NCBI GenBank assembly: GCA_021738725.1
Contig: JAIPBE010000011.1
Location: forward strand, 1-64,000
Origin: Saprospiraceae bacterium
GTDB lineage: Bacteria > Bacteroidota > Bacteroidia > Chitinophagales > Saprospiraceae
Direction of reading: 5' to 3'
DNA: 64,000 nucleotides
Under the pieces are notes generated by a model, which did no database searches, was not told the DNA's origin, and saw only the letters and a program-made list of their open reading frames with translations. The translations under genes and the position numbers were made by a program. Shown in pieces: positions 56,942-64,000 of the stretch. Positions within the stretch are counted from its first letter, which is position 1, and each line of letters starts with the position of its first letter.

Positions 56942-58357
56942 ATGCACGCTCCTGTTGCACCCGTTAGGGAACCATTGATTGAAGGGCATAAGTCCTATCA
57001 CAATATCACAGAGGATCTCTGTGCACCTACAGAGAAGGCACCCAGTCTTGCCTGGATCATTGCTTTCATCGTCTCTGTAGGGACCATGACTTTTGGCCTG
57101 TTTTGTCTGGCCTGGACGGTTTGGTTTGGCATCGGTTCCTGGAACCTGAACAGGACCATCGGTTGGGGATATGATATTACCAACTTTGTCTGGTGGATCG
57201 GGATTGGACACGCCGGCACCCTGATTTCAGCCGTTCTTTTGCTCTTTCGGCAGAAGTGGCGTACCGGGGTCAACCGGGCGGCTGAAGCCATGACCATCTT
57301 CGCGGTGATCTGTGCCGGTTTGTTCCCGGCTACACACACTGGTCGTCCATGGTTTGACTTCTTCATGTTTCCCTATCCGAATACGCGGGGTCCACTTTGG
57401 GTGAATTTCAATTCTCCACTTCTTTGGGACCTGTTTGCGATCAGTACATATTTTACGGTATCACTGTTGTTCTGGTATACCGGTCTGGTACCTGACTTCG
57501 CAACAGTTCGTGACCGTGCCGTAGGTTTTCGGAAGAAAATGTATAATGTGCTGTCATTTGGGTGGACGGGTTCTGCCAAGCATTGGCAGCGTTGGGAAGC
57601 ACTCTCGCTGGTCCTGGCTGGTCTGGCTACACCTCTGGTCCTTTCAGTACACACGATTGTGAGCTTTGACTTTGCCACCTCTGTTATACCAGGATGGCAC
57701 ACGACGATCTTCCCGCCCTATTTTGTTGCAGGAGCAATCTTCTCAGGATTTGCTATGGTGCAGACCCTGATGATCATCACACGGAAGATCCTCAACCTCC
57801 AGCAGTATATCACCATCAATCACATCGAATCGATGAATAAGGTGATCCTGTTGACGGGTACCATCGTCGGTGTGGCTTACCTCACCGAGTTGTTCATTGC
57901 CTGGTATTCCGGGTATCTCTATGAGCAATTTGCCTTTTTTAACAGAGCTACGGGCATTTATTGGTGGGCCTATTTTGGTATGATGGCCTGTAACGTCCTC
58001 TCGCCGCAGATCTTTTGGGTCAAAAAGTACCGCCGGTCTATTTATATCGCCTTCCTGATGTCCATTTTCGTGAATATCGGGATGTGGTTTGAGCGGTTTG
58101 TGATCATAGCAACGACCCTGGCTCGGGACTATCTGCCTTCAAGCTGGAGTTATTATACGCCTACATGGGTGGAGATTGGGATCTATCTAGGTACCCTCGG
58201 TATCTTCTTTACGCTCTATCTGCTGTTCACCCGCCTGGCTCCCGTTGTGGCTGTTGCGGAGGTCAAGCATATTCTCAAGTCCGCAGGGGATCAATACATT
58301 GGCGAGAGAACCAAGGGTTCCCAAGGATCAGAAGCTATTCATGAATCTGCCCATTAA
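56942..58357 (+). CDS. actC: ActC: NrfD-like quinol-interacting membrane subunit of alternative complex III
   Basis: A 471-aa membrane protein of the NrfD/PsrC family with about ten transmembrane spans. Characteristic stretches: WWIGIGHAGTLISAVLLLFRQKWR, VNRAAEAMTIFAVICAG, HTGRPWFDFFMFPYPNTRGPLWVNFNSPLLWD. The first forms the conserved quinol-site region around the glycine-histidine in GIGHAG. It oxidises menaquinol and may take part in proton translocation. It begins 27 bp after actB and ends 12 bp before the actD ATG. Confidence 0.93.
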   Translation: MHAPVAPVREPLIEGHKSYHNITEDLCAPTEKAPSLAWIIAFIVSVGTMTFGLFCLAWTVWFGIGSWNLNRTIGWGYDITNFVWWIGIGHAGTLISAVLLLFRQKWRTGVNRAAEAMTIFAVICAGLFPATHTGRPWFDFFMFPYPNTRGPLWVNFNSPLLWDLFAISTYFTVSLLFWYTGLVPDFATVRDRAVGFRKKMYNVLSFGWTGSAKHWQRWEALSLVLAGLATPLVLSVHTIVSFDFATSVIPGWHTTIFPPYFVAGAIFSGFAMVQTLMIITRKILNLQQYITINHIESMNKVILLTGTIVGVAYLTELFIAWYSGYLYEQFAFFNRATGIYWWAYFGMMACNVLSPQIFWVKKYRRSIYIAFLMSIFVNIGMWFERFVIIATTLARDYLPSSWSYYTPTWVEIGIYLGTLGIFFTLYLLFTRLAPVVAVAEVKHILKSAGDQYIGERTKGSQGSEAIHESAH

Positions 58358-58369
58358 TTGCCGGAAACA

Positions 58370-58891
58370 ATGAGTCAACACACAAAGGAAGTTTTCTACG
58401 GCCTGTACAACGATGAGGAGGATCTGATCCACGCCATCGAGGAGGCCAATGCACAGCACCTGGATATTATGGATGTGTATACCCCCTTTCCGGTTCATGG
58501 ACTGGAAAAGGTGATGCATCTGGAGGAGTCGCGATTGCATATCGCTGGCTTTGTATTCGGATCGCTTGGGTTTTTTACAGCTTTCGGATTCATGACGTGG
58601 GTTTTTACCCGTGACTGGCCGATCATTTTTGGTGGAAAACCCTATTGGTCTGTCCCGGCGTTCATCCCGATCACCTTCGAGTTGACCGTATTATTTGCGG
58701 CGATCGGAATGGTGGTTTCTTTCTATACAGTATGCGGACTGGGCCCTGGTGTCACAAATCCGGTGCTGGACGATCGAATCACGGATGACAAGTTCTGTAT
58801 CGCTTTCGAAACGGCAAACGCTGATCTGAATGCACTGAAGGCATTTTTTGCCAAAACAGGTGCCGGAGAAGTACATACCAAAACGATATAA
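58370..58891 (+). CDS. actD: ActD: small membrane subunit of alternative complex III
   Basis: 173 aa from the ATG at 58370; a TTG directly after the actC stop is in frame but gives an unlikely start. A soluble N-terminal part (DVYTPFPVHGLEK is the family hallmark) is followed by two transmembrane spans (~56-80 and ~105-130) and the loop WPIIFGGKPYWSVPAFIPITFE. ActD is a peripheral scaffold of the membrane core with no cofactor. Between actC (12 bp) and actE (11 bp). Confidence 0.92.
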   Translation: MSQHTKEVFYGLYNDEEDLIHAIEEANAQHLDIMDVYTPFPVHGLEKVMHLEESRLHIAGFVFGSLGFFTAFGFMTWVFTRDWPIIFGGKPYWSVPAFIPITFELTVLFAAIGMVVSFYTVCGLGPGVTNPVLDDRITDDKFCIAFETANADLNALKAFFAKTGAGEVHTKTI

Positions 58892-58902
58892 ATTTTGGCT
58901 TC

Positions 58903-59697
58903 ATGTATAAAATGATCCTGTTACGACGTAATTCATTTCTCCTGTTTGGAGCCCTGGCCCTGTTGAGTTTGCCAGCCTGTTCTCCTGCAAGTGGAGATGA
59001 GACCGGGCATGAATTCATCCCGGATATGGTGCATCCTGTTTCCTTTGAGTCCAATCTGTACAGTGATTACAGCTTGAATTCATGGGATGATAAAAGTGTG
59101 ATCGACCGACGGACGCTCAGCCAGCCACGGAATCCGGTCAACGGCACCATCGCTCGGGGCTATGCCGGTTCTCGTGCAGATAATGACGCGATCCTCCAGG
59201 GCAGCTTCAATGCCAATACGATTGCTACTCCAGCCAATGGTTCTGTTCCCTACCATTATACCGATACAGAAGAAGAACGGGCGCGGGCGATGGCGGAGAT
59301 CACCACGAATCCGTTTCCGGTGACCACCAATGGATTGGAGCGAGGACAGCAATTGTTTACGATCTATTGTGCCATATGCCATGGTGAAAAGGCAGATGGT
59401 GCCGGCTATCTGGTGCGGGAAGACGGAGGTCTCTATCCGGCACAACCTGCAAATCTGGTTTCGGATGATTTCATTGCCTCTTCTGAAGGGCGATTCTATC
59501 ACAGCATCATGTATGGAAGGAACATGATGGGCGGATACAGTGACAAACTTTCCTATCAGGAACGTTGGGATGTGATCCACTATATCCGCTCCCTGCAGGC
59601 AAAAACGAAAGGAATGACATACGGCCCCTCGGCTGATATGTCTACAGATAGTGCATCACCGGTAGAAGCGTCTGCTGGGATGGAAGGTGCACACTAA
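58903..59697 (+). CDS. actE: ActE: lipoprotein monoheme cytochrome c of alternative complex III
   Basis: A 264-aa lipoprotein with lipobox SLPAC (Cys26 would be lipidated after cleavage). One heme motif, CAICH in QLFTIYCAICHGEKADG, and downstream an axial methionine candidate in YGRNMMGGYSDKL. It is the periplasmic electron exit of the complex, transferring to a cytochrome c or directly to the oxidase encoded two genes downstream. A C-terminal tail rich in Ser/Ala/Glu (~240-264) is probably flexible. Confidence 0.93.
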   Translation: MYKMILLRRNSFLLFGALALLSLPACSPASGDETGHEFIPDMVHPVSFESNLYSDYSLNSWDDKSVIDRRTLSQPRNPVNGTIARGYAGSRADNDAILQGSFNANTIATPANGSVPYHYTDTEEERARAMAEITTNPFPVTTNGLERGQQLFTIYCAICHGEKADGAGYLVREDGGLYPAQPANLVSDDFIASSEGRFYHSIMYGRNMMGGYSDKLSYQERWDVIHYIRSLQAKTKGMTYGPSADMSTDSASPVEASAGMEGAH

Positions 59698-59735
59698 ACG
59701 AAAGGAAACCAAACACGCAACACTCTAATTCACGG

Positions 59736-61025
59736 ATGGAAATGATGAGCGGAGACCATTCTTTTACAATGACCGGCCGGGAGCGAAATGTGCTCTTCGG
59801 ATTTATGGGTCTTGGGCTACTCTGCATTGTACTCACCTTGATTGGTGACGATGCAGTGCATTCGCGGTTTTGGTCAAATTACTTGATCAATGCGGTATTC
59901 TTTACCGGAGTATCCTTTATCGCACTCTTTATCATAGCAGCTTTTACCACCACTTATACAGGTTGGTATATTGTTGTAAAACGGATCTGGGAGGCATATG
60001 CACAATTTCTGTGGGTAGGCCTGATACTCATGCTCGTTCTGATCGCCGGTATCTGGGGACATTTTCATCACCTTTATCACTGGGCGGATGAAGCAGCTGT
60101 TGCTGAAGACCCCGTCCTCCTGGGTAAATCGAGCTTCCTCAACAAATACTGGTATACGTTTGGCACATTAATCATCCTGGGCACCTGGTATTTTTTCTTT
60201 GCCCGCCCCATGCGGAAGATGTCTTTGAAAGAAGATGCCGAGGGCCACGATACCAGCTTCTCCCTGTATCGCAAGTACAAAAAGTATGCAGCCATTTTCC
60301 TGCCCATTGGTGCGTTCACCAGTGCTGCCATGATCTGGCAATGGGTGATGTCTGTAGATGCTCATTGGTATAGCACCATGTATGCCTGGTATGCCACATC
60401 CAGTTGGTTTGTCGCGTGTCTGGCGCTCACCATCATGATGGTGATCTACCTGAAAGGTCGTGGAGTGCTTCCTTTTGTGACCACCGAACACCTGCATGAC
60501 CTGGGTAAATACCTGTTCGCATTCAGTATTTTCTGGACCTATCTATGGTTCTCACAATACATGCTGATCTGGTATGCCAACGTCGGCGAGGAAACAGTTT
60601 ATTTTCATACACGGATCAATGAATACCCGGTGTTGTTCTACGGCAACCTGGTCCTCAACTTCGTCGTGCCGTTCTTTGTCCTGATGCGGAACGATACAAA
60701 GCGCAAAACGGGTTCACTGTTCTTTGTCGCATTTGTCGTTCTTCTGGGCCGGTTTCTGGATTTTTTCCAGATGGTCAAGCCTGGAGTCCTTCATACCACT
60801 CATGAAGCTCTGGCTCATCACGGAGAAGAGGCGGCAACGGAAGCAGCTCATCACGCCAGTACGTTCACAGCGGGATTTACCATCCCAGGACTGCTGGAGA
60901 TCGGTACCTTCCTGGGCTTCCTGGCCTTCTTTATATTCTTCGTGTTCAAACAGATGGAGAAGGCTCCATTGGTGCCGAAGAATGACCCCTATTTGGCTGA
61001 AAGTTTGCATCACCACGTACAATAA
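59736..61025 (+). CDS. actF: ActF: second large membrane subunit of alternative complex III
   Basis: A 429-aa polytopic protein with about ten spans, a diverged NrfD-like fold typical of ActF (e.g. WYIVVKRIWEAYAQFLWVG, FFFARPMRKMSLKEDAEG, SVDAHWYSTMYAWYATSSW). It pairs with ActC to form the membrane core and carries a proposed proton path. A His/Glu/Ala-rich loop (~355-375) precedes the last span. 10 bp before coxB. It starts with the ATG at 59736; an ATG three codons later is also possible. Confidence 0.9.
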   Translation: MEMMSGDHSFTMTGRERNVLFGFMGLGLLCIVLTLIGDDAVHSRFWSNYLINAVFFTGVSFIALFIIAAFTTTYTGWYIVVKRIWEAYAQFLWVGLILMLVLIAGIWGHFHHLYHWADEAAVAEDPVLLGKSSFLNKYWYTFGTLIILGTWYFFFARPMRKMSLKEDAEGHDTSFSLYRKYKKYAAIFLPIGAFTSAAMIWQWVMSVDAHWYSTMYAWYATSSWFVACLALTIMMVIYLKGRGVLPFVTTEHLHDLGKYLFAFSIFWTYLWFSQYMLIWYANVGEETVYFHTRINEYPVLFYGNLVLNFVVPFFVLMRNDTKRKTGSLFFVAFVVLLGRFLDFFQMVKPGVLHTTHEALAHHGEEAATEAAHHASTFTAGFTIPGLLEIGTFLGFLAFFIFFVFKQMEKAPLVPKNDPYLAESLHHHVQ

Positions 61026-61034
61026 TCTACCCCA

Positions 61035-62531
61035 ATGACGCCATTATTGATACTCATCTGCCTTGTCCTGATCACAATCGTTGTGATCCAGATCGGAAAG
61101 GTGACCGAATTGGCCTCCTCTATCCGGGGAGAAGAAGACACTCAAGTAGAGATCAACCGCTGGAGCGGGATACTGTCTCTTGTCTTTGTTGTGGTTTTCC
61201 TCATCGGATGCGTCTATTCGGCGGCTTACTACAAAAACTACATGTTGGGGTACGGGCCACACGATGCGGCCTCCGCTCATGGTAGTTCGATCGACTTCCT
61301 CTTCGATGTGACACTGTTCTTTACAGGGATCGTGTTTGTGATCACGCACATAGCCTTGTTCTGGTTTGCATACAAGTACCAGGGGAAGAAAGACAGACAA
61401 GCCGAATTCATTTCACACAACAATAAGCTGGAAGTGATCTGGACTCTGGTGCCGGCCATCGTGATGACATTATTGGTCATCAGCGGACTGGACGCCTGGA
61501 ATGAGATCATGCCAGATGTAGGAGATGACGAAGACTATATCGAGATCGAAGCGACGGGCGTTCAATACAACTGGCTCCTGCGTTACCCCGGCCCGGACAA
61601 TTTGTTGGGTACCCGGAACTTCAAACTGATCACCGGGGTAAACCCACTTGGTCAGGATTGGACGGATCCGAAGAACCAGGATGATCTCCAGCCCTCTGAG
61701 ATCGTCTTACCTGTCAATAAAAAGGTCAGAGTTCGAATTACCTCACGTGATGTTCTACACAGCTTCTTCCTACCGCACTTCCGTGTGAAAATGGACGCTG
61801 TTCCAGGAATCCCGACATACTTCATCTTTACCCCTACAAAAACCACAGAGGAGTACCGACAGTCATTGAGCTACTATCCTGAATATCAGGTGCCGTCGGA
61901 TCCCGATGATCCGGAAGGCCCTCAACGGTGGGAAACATTTGAGTACGAACTGGCTTGTGCAGAACTCTGCGGTATGGGTCATTTCAGTATGCGGAGGGTG
62001 GTTCGGATCGTTTCTGAGGCCGAATATGAAGCATGGCTGTCTCAGCAGAATTCCTACTATTTGGGGAATATTCGCAATGGTGATGAAGATCCACTGAAAG
62101 GCAAGCTCCTGGACGTGGAGATCACACAACACAAGAAGGAATTCACATCGGCCTTGAACCTGGCCCTGTCTGCACCTGATTCTGTCGAGAAAGTGGTTCA
62201 ACTCAACTATGTACAGTACGAAACAGGCGCCGCCAATTTGACTTCTGACAGCCGATATGAACTGGATAATCTGGTCGAGGCATTGAAGGCGAACAGCAAT
62301 ATGCGGATTGAAATCGCCGGACATACCGACAATGTGGGGGATGCTGTGAACAACATGGCATTGTCGCAATCCAGAGCTAATGTGGTTGCCGAATATCTGC
62401 AAAAGCAGGGTGTGGATGCCAGCCGGTTCACAGCTCGAGGTTATGGGCAGACCCGGCCTTTGGTCAGTAATGACACTGATGAAAATCGTGCGAAGAATCG
62501 TCGCACTGAATTTAGAATTCTTTCAAATTAA
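61035..62531 (+). CDS. coxB: Cytochrome c oxidase subunit II with C-terminal OmpA-like domain
   Basis: A 498-aa protein. Hydrophobic segments lie at ~2-20, 44-66, 88-113 and 133-152, then the periplasmic CuA cupredoxin domain (~165-330) with all expected ligands: His242 (DVLHSFFLPHF), Cys308, Glu310, Cys312, His316 and Met319 (CAELCGMGHFSM). It accepts electrons at CuA and passes them to subunit I. Unusually, after a ~50-residue linker, residues ~386-498 form an OmpA C-terminal domain (IAGHTDNVGD, MALSQSRANVVAEYL, RGYGQTRP, NRRTEFRI) with the peptidoglycan-binding candidates Asp432 and Arg447. The reading frame is continuous, so this is a genuine fusion as sequenced. It would tether the oxidase to the cell wall (inference). 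Confidence 0.93.
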   Translation: MTPLLILICLVLITIVVIQIGKVTELASSIRGEEDTQVEINRWSGILSLVFVVVFLIGCVYSAAYYKNYMLGYGPHDAASAHGSSIDFLFDVTLFFTGIVFVITHIALFWFAYKYQGKKDRQAEFISHNNKLEVIWTLVPAIVMTLLVISGLDAWNEIMPDVGDDEDYIEIEATGVQYNWLLRYPGPDNLLGTRNFKLITGVNPLGQDWTDPKNQDDLQPSEIVLPVNKKVRVRITSRDVLHSFFLPHFRVKMDAVPGIPTYFIFTPTKTTEEYRQSLSYYPEYQVPSDPDDPEGPQRWETFEYELACAELCGMGHFSMRRVVRIVSEAEYEAWLSQQNSYYLGNIRNGDEDPLKGKLLDVEITQHKKEFTSALNLALSAPDSVEKVVQLNYVQYETGAANLTSDSRYELDNLVEALKANSNMRIEIAGHTDNVGDAVNNMALSQSRANVVAEYLQKQGVDASRFTARGYGQTRPLVSNDTDENRAKNRRTEFRILSN

Positions 62532-62551
62532 CTTTTGAACGTATCGTAGCT

Positions 62552-64000
62552 ATGGCAAATACGAGAACATACGACGAAGATGTCCTGATCGAAGAACATG
62601 GATTTGAAGATCATTTCCATGATCATCATCATGGGGATAAGTATCAGACCAGTTTTCTGACCCACTATATCTTCAGTCAGGATCACAAGATCATTGCCCG
62701 ACAGTTTCTGATCACCGGTATTTTCTGGGGATTGATCGGCGCAATGATGTCAGTGATCTTTCGCCTTCAATTGGGTTTCCCTGAAGAAAGCATGGCCTGG
62801 ATCAAGCCACTGTTAGGAAAATGGATCACTGTCAATGAAGATGGGTTTGGGACGCTGGCTCCGGAATTCTATTATGCCCTGGTCACCATGCATGGCACCA
62901 TTCTGGTCTTCTTTGTCTTGACGGCAGGTCTATCCGGGACATTTGCCAATTTGTTGATTCCGTTACAGCTGGGTGCGCGCGATATGGCGTCACCGCTGTT
63001 GAACATGTTCTCCTATTGGTTCTTCTTCCTGGCGGGCGTGATCATGTTCTACTCCCTTTTTCTCAGTACAGGGCCATTTGCCGGAGGGTGGACAGCATAC
63101 CCCCCTTTGAGCATCTTGCCTCAGGCATCCAGTGGATCGGGAGCTGGGATGACCCTCTGGACACTCAGTCTGGTCCTTTTTGTGGTTTCTGTGCTGCTCG
63201 GTGGGATCAACTATGTGACCACCATCTTGAATTTGCGGACGAAAGGCATGAATATGTGGCGGATGCCACTGACCATCTGGGCGTTATTTCTTACCGCCAT
63301 CCTGGGTATCCTTTCTTTCCCTGTCCTGGCTGCCGGTTTCTTTTTGCTGATGTGCGATCGTACCCTGGGTACCAGTTTTTATATCAGTGAGATCTTTGTT
63401 GGAGGCCAGGCACTCGAGAATGTCGGCGGTAGCCCCATCCTCTACCAGCATTTATTCTGGTTCCTCGGACACCCGGAAGTATACATCATTATCCTGCCAG
63501 CCATGGGACTTGTATCCGAAGTTCTGGCGGTGCACTCCAGGAAGCCGATTTTCGGCTATAAGGCCATGGTCTTCTCCATGCTGGCCATTGGATTCCTGTC
63601 CTTTATCGTCTGGGCCCACCATATGTTCATGTCGGGTATCAATCCATTCCTGTCCAACTTCTTTGTGGTCTTCACCTTGATCATTGCGGTGCCCTCGGCG
63701 GTGAAGGTGTTCAACTGGATCACGACCCTCTACAAAGGGAATATTCGATTTACGGCGGCCAGCCTGTTTGCCATAGGATTCGTGTCGATGTTTATTTCCG
63801 GTGGTTTGACAGGTATATTCCTGGGTAACTCCGTCCTGGATATTCAATTGCATGATACTTATTTTGTAGTTGCCCACTTCCACATTGTGATGGGTGTAGC
63901 CGCATTTTTTGGCATGTTTGCCGGCGTGTACCACTGGTTCCCCCGGATGTTTGGCCGTTTCATGAATGAGACATTGGGCCGGATCCATTTTTGGGGTACC
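62552..64000 (+). CDS. coxA: Cytochrome c oxidase subunit I (3' end outside window)
   Basis: The first 483 codons of a heme-copper oxidase subunit I, from the ATG at 62552 in an uninterrupted frame to the window end. Key residues: His114 (MHGT, low-spin heme), Asp144 (LQLGARDMASP), the Cu-B/cross-link motif GHPEVY (His307, Tyr311; the Glu309 that marks A1-type oxidases), HH at 356-357 (Cu-B ligands), and HDTYFVVAHFH with His442 (high-spin heme) and His444 (low-spin heme). It reduces oxygen to water with proton pumping. The His/Asp-rich N-terminus (EEHGFEDHFHDHHHGDK) is an extension before the first span. 20 bp after coxB, so part of the same operon. Confidence 0.96.
   Translation, partial: MANTRTYDEDVLIEEHGFEDHFHDHHHGDKYQTSFLTHYIFSQDHKIIARQFLITGIFWGLIGAMMSVIFRLQLGFPEESMAWIKPLLGKWITVNEDGFGTLAPEFYYALVTMHGTILVFFVLTAGLSGTFANLLIPLQLGARDMASPLLNMFSYWFFFLAGVIMFYSLFLSTGPFAGGWTAYPPLSILPQASSGSGAGMTLWTLSLVLFVVSVLLGGINYVTTILNLRTKGMNMWRMPLTIWALFLTAILGILSFPVLAAGFFLLMCDRTLGTSFYISEIFVGGQALENVGGSPILYQHLFWFLGHPEVYIIILPAMGLVSEVLAVHSRKPIFGYKAMVFSMLAIGFLSFIVWAHHMFMSGINPFLSNFFVVFTLIIAVPSAVKVFNWITTLYKGNIRFTAASLFAIGFVSMFISGGLTGIFLGNSVLDIQLHDTYFVVAHFHIVMGVAAFFGMFAGVYHWFPRMFGRFMNETLGRIHFWGT

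Overview
The window comes from a member of the phylum Bacteroidota, most likely the Saprospiria/Saprospiraceae group (inference). The evidence is the set of type IX secretion system (T9SS) cargo tails, PorP/SprF-family partners, SprB-type repeats and choice-of-anchor L domain, a complete alternative complex III operon leading into a caa3/aa3-type oxidase, and a tRNA promoter with the phylum's TTTG/TAnnTTTG elements. Genes are densely packed and no gene-free stretch exceeds 300 bases. I see no phage genes, insertion sequences, CRISPR arrays or rRNA.

Region 1 (1-20830, + strand) is dominated by the 3' part of one enormous secreted protein. The reading frame is open at base 1, so its start lies upstream. 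It carries 57 visible HYR-like four-cysteine repeats in three periodicities: exact 237-bp monomers, 480-bp two-domain units and 1446-bp six-domain units. These are followed by seven SprB-like repeats, two unrecognised repeat families, a cadherin-like domain and a T9SS type B tail. A PorP/SprF-family gene follows after a terminator-like hairpin.

Region 2 (20838-31960) holds an orphan MoxR-type ATPase (-), a tRNA-Lys with a strong promoter (+), and a minus-strand operon: unknown secreted protein, 2051-aa SprB-like adhesin, second PorP/SprF protein. SppA follows in the same orientation as a separate unit. Region 3 (32134-42751) holds a third large adhesin (choice-of-anchor L head, 11 SprB repeats, +), a marR-yceI operon with twin 14-bp palindromes in front of it, and a secreted subtilisin-like protease with a type A T9SS tail (-).

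Region 4 (42899-52171) is housekeeping: peptidase T, folK-deoxynucleoside kinase, an alpha/beta hydrolase, an AGCS amino acid:Na+ symporter, a UbiD-family decarboxylase with an rRNA m5C methyltransferase, and thymidylate synthase.

Region 5 (52276-64000, +) is one respiratory operon, actABCDEF-coxB-coxA. Alternative complex III oxidises quinol and reduces cytochrome c domains that feed the adjacent cytochrome oxidase. Subunit II carries a C-terminal OmpA-like peptidoglycan-binding domain. CoxA runs off the window end.

The most unusual items are the three-tier repeat hierarchy in the giant adhesin, an unrecognised ~180-aa domain in three copies, proprotein-convertase P-like domains nested inside PKD-like domains in two adhesins, the CoxB-OmpA fusion, and the twin palindromes overlapping the marR promoter.
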